Assembly: GCA_016191525.1 (NCBI GenBank)
Contig: JACPOK010000037.1
Span: 186,001 to 250,000, forward strand
Direction: 5' to 3'
DNA from: Burkholderiales bacterium
GTDB lineage: Bacteria; Pseudomonadota; Gammaproteobacteria; Burkholderiales; Burkholderiaceae_C
Length of the DNA stretch: 64,000 nt
Part shown: piece by piece, positions 61,157 through 64,000 of the stretch
How the letters are laid out: each line of letters opens with the position of its first letter
How positions within the stretch are numbered: the first letter of the stretch is position 1
Notes under the pieces: model-generated
Told to the model about the DNA's origin: nothing
The model's database searches: none
What the model saw: the letters and a program-made list of their open reading frames with translations, nothing else
Made by a program: the position numbers and the translations under genes

Positions 61157-62371
61157 CTACAGGTATTTTTTTCCCTGGACCATCAGCGCGAAACGCATCA
61201 GCCCGAGCGCGATCCATTCACGGGCACGCTGGCCGTGTGGCCTGTGCTCGTACTGCGCCGCATCCATGCGCCGGCCTTCGTGCTGCATGGCGCCCACCAG
61301 GCGGGCGCGCAGGCCCGCGGCGAAAACCGCGTCCTGCGCCACCACGTTGGCCTCGCGCGCCAGCAGCAGGCTCAGGGGATCGAGGTTGGACGAGCCCACC
61401 GTGGCCCAGGTGCCATCGACCACGGCCACCTTGGCATGCAGGAAGCTGGGAGAGTATTCGTAGATTTCCACGCCCGCTGCCAGCAGTGCGCCGTAGACCG
61501 GCCGGGCGGCGTAGTACTGCATGAAGTATTCGTAGCGCCCCTGCAGCAGCAACTGCACCCTGACGCCGCGCGCGGCGGCGCTCAGCAGCGCGCGCCGCAT
61601 CTTGCGGCCGGGAACGAAATAGGCGTTGGCGATGATGATTTCACTGCGTGCGCGGGCAATGGCGCGGCGGTAGGCGCGCTCGATCCGGGTCCGGTTGCGC
61701 AGGTTGTCGCGCAGCACCAGGGCCGCCCGGGAACGCGGGCCCCGCGGCTCGGGGGCGGCCGGCGCCAGCCGGGGCGTGGCGGTGGCGCGCAGCGAATCCA
61801 GCACGCCGCCCAGCCGTGCCTGGCGCAGGCTGCGCATGGCCTGCATGCGCAGCCATTGGCGCTCCATCGAATCATGCACCGCGGCTACCAGCGGCCCGGT
61901 GACGCGCACCGCGAAATCGAAACGCGGGAATTCCAGCGCGCCGTGGCTGGGGTCGTGGTAATCGTCCAGGATGTTGATGCCGCCGCAAAACGCCACCTGC
62001 GCGTCCACCACGCAAAGCTTGCGGTGCAGCCGCCGCCAGCTGCCCGGCCACAACAGGCCCAGCCAACCCAGCGGCGAATAAACCGCCCATTGCACGCCGG
62101 TCTGCGCGAATCGCTCGGCCCAGGCCGGCGGCAGCGCCTCGGTGCCGTAGCCGTCCACCACCACCTGCACGCTCACGCCGCGGCGGGCCGCGCGTTCCAG
62201 CGCGTACGCCACGTCGGCGCCGGAACCGGTGAAGTCGAAGATGTAGGTTTCCAGCCGCACTTCGCGCAGCGCGCCATCTATGGCCTGCGCGAGCGCCGGG
62301 AACAGCTCACCGCTGCCCTGCAGCAGTTGCAGCCCGTGCCCGGGGCGCAATGGCGGGATGGCGTGCGACAT
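61157..62371 (-). CDS. phospholipase D-family cardiolipin synthase (ClsB-like)
   Basis: This 404-residue protein has two HKD motifs: LHRKLCVVDAQVAFCGGIN and LHAKVAVVDGTWATVGSSN. ETYIFDFTGSGADVAYALE is typical of bacterial cardiolipin synthases. No N-terminal membrane helices are present, as in ClsB. It lies 7 bp before the exonuclease gene and follows the EEP gene on the same strand. Confidence 0.92.
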   Translation of the reverse strand: MSHAIPPLRPGHGLQLLQGSGELFPALAQAIDGALREVRLETYIFDFTGSGADVAYALERAARRGVSVQVVVDGYGTEALPPAWAERFAQTGVQWAVYSPLGWLGLLWPGSWRRLHRKLCVVDAQVAFCGGINILDDYHDPSHGALEFPRFDFAVRVTGPLVAAVHDSMERQWLRMQAMRSLRQARLGGVLDSLRATATPRLAPAAPEPRGPRSRAALVLRDNLRNRTRIERAYRRAIARARSEIIIANAYFVPGRKMRRALLSAAARGVRVQLLLQGRYEYFMQYYAARPVYGALLAAGVEIYEYSPSFLHAKVAVVDGTWATVGSSNLDPLSLLLAREANVVAQDAVFAAGLRARLVGAMQHEGRRMDAAQYEHRPHGQRAREWIALGLMRFALMVQGKKYL

Positions 62372-62378
62372 GGAAAGG

Positions 62379-63107
62379 CTAGACCTTGAACTCCGCGATC
62401 AGGGGCAGGTGGTCCGACATGCGCCACCAGATGCGGCCGCGGGGAATCTCCACGCCCACAGGCTTCAGGCCGCGGGCATAAACGAAGTCCAGCTGAGTCA
62501 GCGGAAGCCGCGCCGGGTAGGTCTGTATCCGCTCGCCGATGAAGTCGTGGAAACCCAGCGCGCCCATCGCGGGGCGCAGCTTGCAGCCCCAGTCGTTGAA
62601 GTCGCCGGCCACCACGACCGGCGCACGCTTGGGAATCTCGCGGGCGATGTAGGCGCCCAGCTGGGCGATCTGCCTCAGCCGGCTGCCGGCGATCAGCCCG
62701 AGGTGCAGCACGATGAAGTGCACCGTGCGGCCATCCACCTCCACCTCGGCATGCAGCAGGCCGCGCTGCTCGAAGCGGTGGTCCGAGATGTCTTCATGCG
62801 CATGCGAGTGCACCGGCCAGCGCGAAAGCAACGCGTTGCCGTGTTCCCCATGCTTGGTGGTGGCGTTGGTCCGGTAGATGGACTCGTAGCCCTCCGGGGC
62901 CAGGAACTCGGCCTGCGGCAGCGTGGGCCAGCGGGTGAAATACTTCTCTTCCTGGCGATGCAGCTTGCGCACCTCCTGCAGGCAGACCACATCCGCATCC
63001 AGCTGCTCGACCGCATGGCCGATGTTATGGATTTCCAGCCGCCGCACCGGGCCGATGCCCTGCACACCCTTGTGAATGTTGTACGTGGCAATCCGCAATG
63101 TGCTCAT
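62379..63107 (-). CDS. endonuclease/exonuclease/phosphatase family protein
   Basis: This 242-residue protein has EEP motifs: IATYNIHKG, CLQEVRKLHRQ, HLGLIAGSRLRQI, GDFNDWG and MSDHLPLIAEF. The family includes nucleases and phosphodiesterases. The ClsB-EEP pairing is common (as in E. coli ybhO-ybhP), which may point to a phospholipid role. ATG 63107 overlaps the nudB stop as ATGA. Confidence 0.92.
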   Translation of the reverse strand: MSTLRIATYNIHKGVQGIGPVRRLEIHNIGHAVEQLDADVVCLQEVRKLHRQEEKYFTRWPTLPQAEFLAPEGYESIYRTNATTKHGEHGNALLSRWPVHSHAHEDISDHRFEQRGLLHAEVEVDGRTVHFIVLHLGLIAGSRLRQIAQLGAYIAREIPKRAPVVVAGDFNDWGCKLRPAMGALGFHDFIGERIQTYPARLPLTQLDFVYARGLKPVGVEIPRGRIWWRMSDHLPLIAEFKV

Positions 63108-63556
63108 TGAGCAAATTGTGGCAGCAACAGGATGGCTTCGGCGTTGGACGGAGAGAAGCAGGCGTCGGCGGCTTCGCGCCAGGGCAGCCACCGGTAGCCG
63201 CTGTGTTCGCGCGGGTTCAGGACGACGGGTGTTCCTTCGGGCACGCAAAGGCCGAAGACATGCTCGGTATTGCGCGTCACGCCGGGGGCGTAGCGATGCC
63301 GCCAGCGCGGGTAGATGTCGTAGATGTTCTGCAGGCCCCAGCTCTTCAGTACCATGCCCGGGCCGCAGCCGATGCCGGTTTCCTCCAGCACCTCCCGGAT
63401 CGCAGTGCCTTCCAGGTGCTCGTGAAGCTCATCCTTGCTTCCGGTGACAGACTGCCAGAACCCGGGCGCATCGGCCCGGTTGATCAGCAGCACGTCCAGC
63501 ACCGGTGTGTGGATCACCACCAGCACCGACTCGGGGATCTTGAAGGGGCGGCTCAT
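63104..63556 (-). CDS. nudB: dihydroneopterin triphosphate diphosphatase
   Basis: This 150-residue Nudix hydrolase has the box ...EHLEGTAIREVLEETGIG and FWQSVTGSKDE before it, typical of NudB. It removes pyrophosphate from dihydroneopterin triphosphate, the product of FolE (57609-58334), in folate synthesis. It lies 10 bp after aspS, a conserved position. Confidence 0.93.
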   Translation of the reverse strand: MSRPFKIPESVLVVIHTPVLDVLLINRADAPGFWQSVTGSKDELHEHLEGTAIREVLEETGIGCGPGMVLKSWGLQNIYDIYPRWRHRYAPGVTRNTEHVFGLCVPEGTPVVLNPREHSGYRWLPWREAADACFSPSNAEAILLLPQFAQ

Positions 63557-63566
63557 GCCGCTGCCC

Positions 63567-64000
63567 TCAGGCCTTCTCGGTACTGCGCAGCCTGATGTGC
63601 AGTTCGCGCAGCTGCTTCTCGTCCACCGGGCCCGGCGCCTGGGTGAGCAGGTCCTGCGCGCGCTGGGTCTTGGGGAAGGCGATCACGTCGCGCAGGCTTT
63701 CCGCGCCGGTCATCAGCATCACGAAACGGTCTAGCCCGATGGCGATGCCGCCGTGCGGGGGCGCACCGTACTGCAGCGCGTCAAGCAGGAAGCCGAACTT
63801 CAGCTGCGCTTCCTCGGCGTCGATCTTCAGCGCGCGGAACACCTTGCTCTGCACTTCCTCGCGGTGGATACGCACCGAGCCGCCGCCCAGCTCGATGCCG
63901 TTGAGCACAGCGTCGTAGGCCTTGGCGATGCAGCGGCCGGGATCGGTTTCCAGCCAGTCTTCATGGCCGTCCTTGGGCGAGGTGAACGGGTGGTGCACCG
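63567..64000 (-). CDS. aspS: aspartyl-tRNA synthetase, C-terminal part (runs off right edge)
   Basis: About 144 residues are visible in frame to the window edge. They include [21 protein letters not shown] (motif region of bacterial AspRS) and motif 3 [15 protein letters not shown], ending RLRSTEKA. This is the C-terminus of a class II aspartyl-tRNA synthetase; the 5' part lies beyond 64000. Whether it is the discriminating or the non-discriminating type cannot be told from this part. Confidence 0.95.
   Translation of the reverse strand, partial: VHHPFTSPKDGHEDWLETDPGRCIAKAYDAVLNGIELGGGSVRIHREEVQSKVFRALKIDAEEAQLKFGFLLDALQYGAPPHGGIAIGLDRFVMLMTGAESLRDVIAFPKTQRAQDLLTQAPGPVDEKQLRELHIRLRSTEKA

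Overview
The window reads as chromosome of a betaproteobacterium, most likely family Comamonadaceae (Variovorax / Ramlibacter / Polaromonas-like). The basis is high GC, dense short operons, Bug-type tripartite-tricarboxylate receptors, the blocks gpsA-secB-grxC-rhodanese and gpmA-ctpA-moeB, and dispersed repeats of the kind familiar from that family. I see no tRNA, rRNA, CRISPR, prophage or transposase. Genus cannot be fixed from sequence alone.

Layout. 1-1139: N-terminal part of a glycosyltransferase-like gene running off the left edge. 1172-13406: a nearly complete system for a periplasmic, Tat-exported formate dehydrogenase. It holds fdhD, a small secreted protein, cytochrome b subunit, lipoprotein, Fe-S subunit, catalytic subunit, small Tat protein, TorD chaperone, polyferredoxin, DUF3306, DUF3305 and the Fe-S carrier Mrp, interrupted only by an opposite-strand YgjP-like metallopeptidase gene. 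13474-21496: metG, a LysR regulator divergent from a Bug receptor plus N-formylglutamate amidohydrolase, a SulP transporter, DUF3460 and scpA. 21518-26208: NAD synthesis, with nadB converging on nadC-nadA across a 1.1 kb inverted repeat. 26282-29785: small genes, a thioredoxin and an orphan TRAP receptor. 29886-35839: housekeeping (gpsA, secB, grxC, rhodanese, gpmA, ctpA, moeB). 35825-39165: a probable (2R)-sulfolactate pathway (comC-suyB-suyA) with a GntR regulator. 39181-47767: AsmA, a two-component cluster, and an envelope/general-stress group (DUF1328, ElaB/YqjD-like, YqjE-like, two BON lipoproteins) around a zinc metallopeptidase. 47893-62371: the parts of a ligase-associated DNA repair system (helicase; ligase plus nuclease). 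These enclose a Bug receptor-sulfatase-SulP unit, a RidA/DUF2867/DUF429/EamA group and folE-BLUF. 62379-64000: an endonuclease/exonuclease/phosphatase-family gene, nudB and the 3' part of aspS.

Functional themes are periplasmic formate oxidation, sulfur-compound use (sulfolactate, sulfate esters, two SulP carriers), NAD and pterin synthesis (nadABC, folE, nudB) and stress response. The most unusual material is repetitive. A ~55 bp repeat occurs four times and lies on gene ends: it encodes part of the fdhC signal peptide, holds the gpsA start codon and ends the ligase gene. A 60 bp palindrome is inserted in frame in the DUF3306 protein. Halves of that same palindrome bound the large inverted repeat between nadB and nadA.

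All calls come from reading the sequence and recalled family knowledge; no searches were run.
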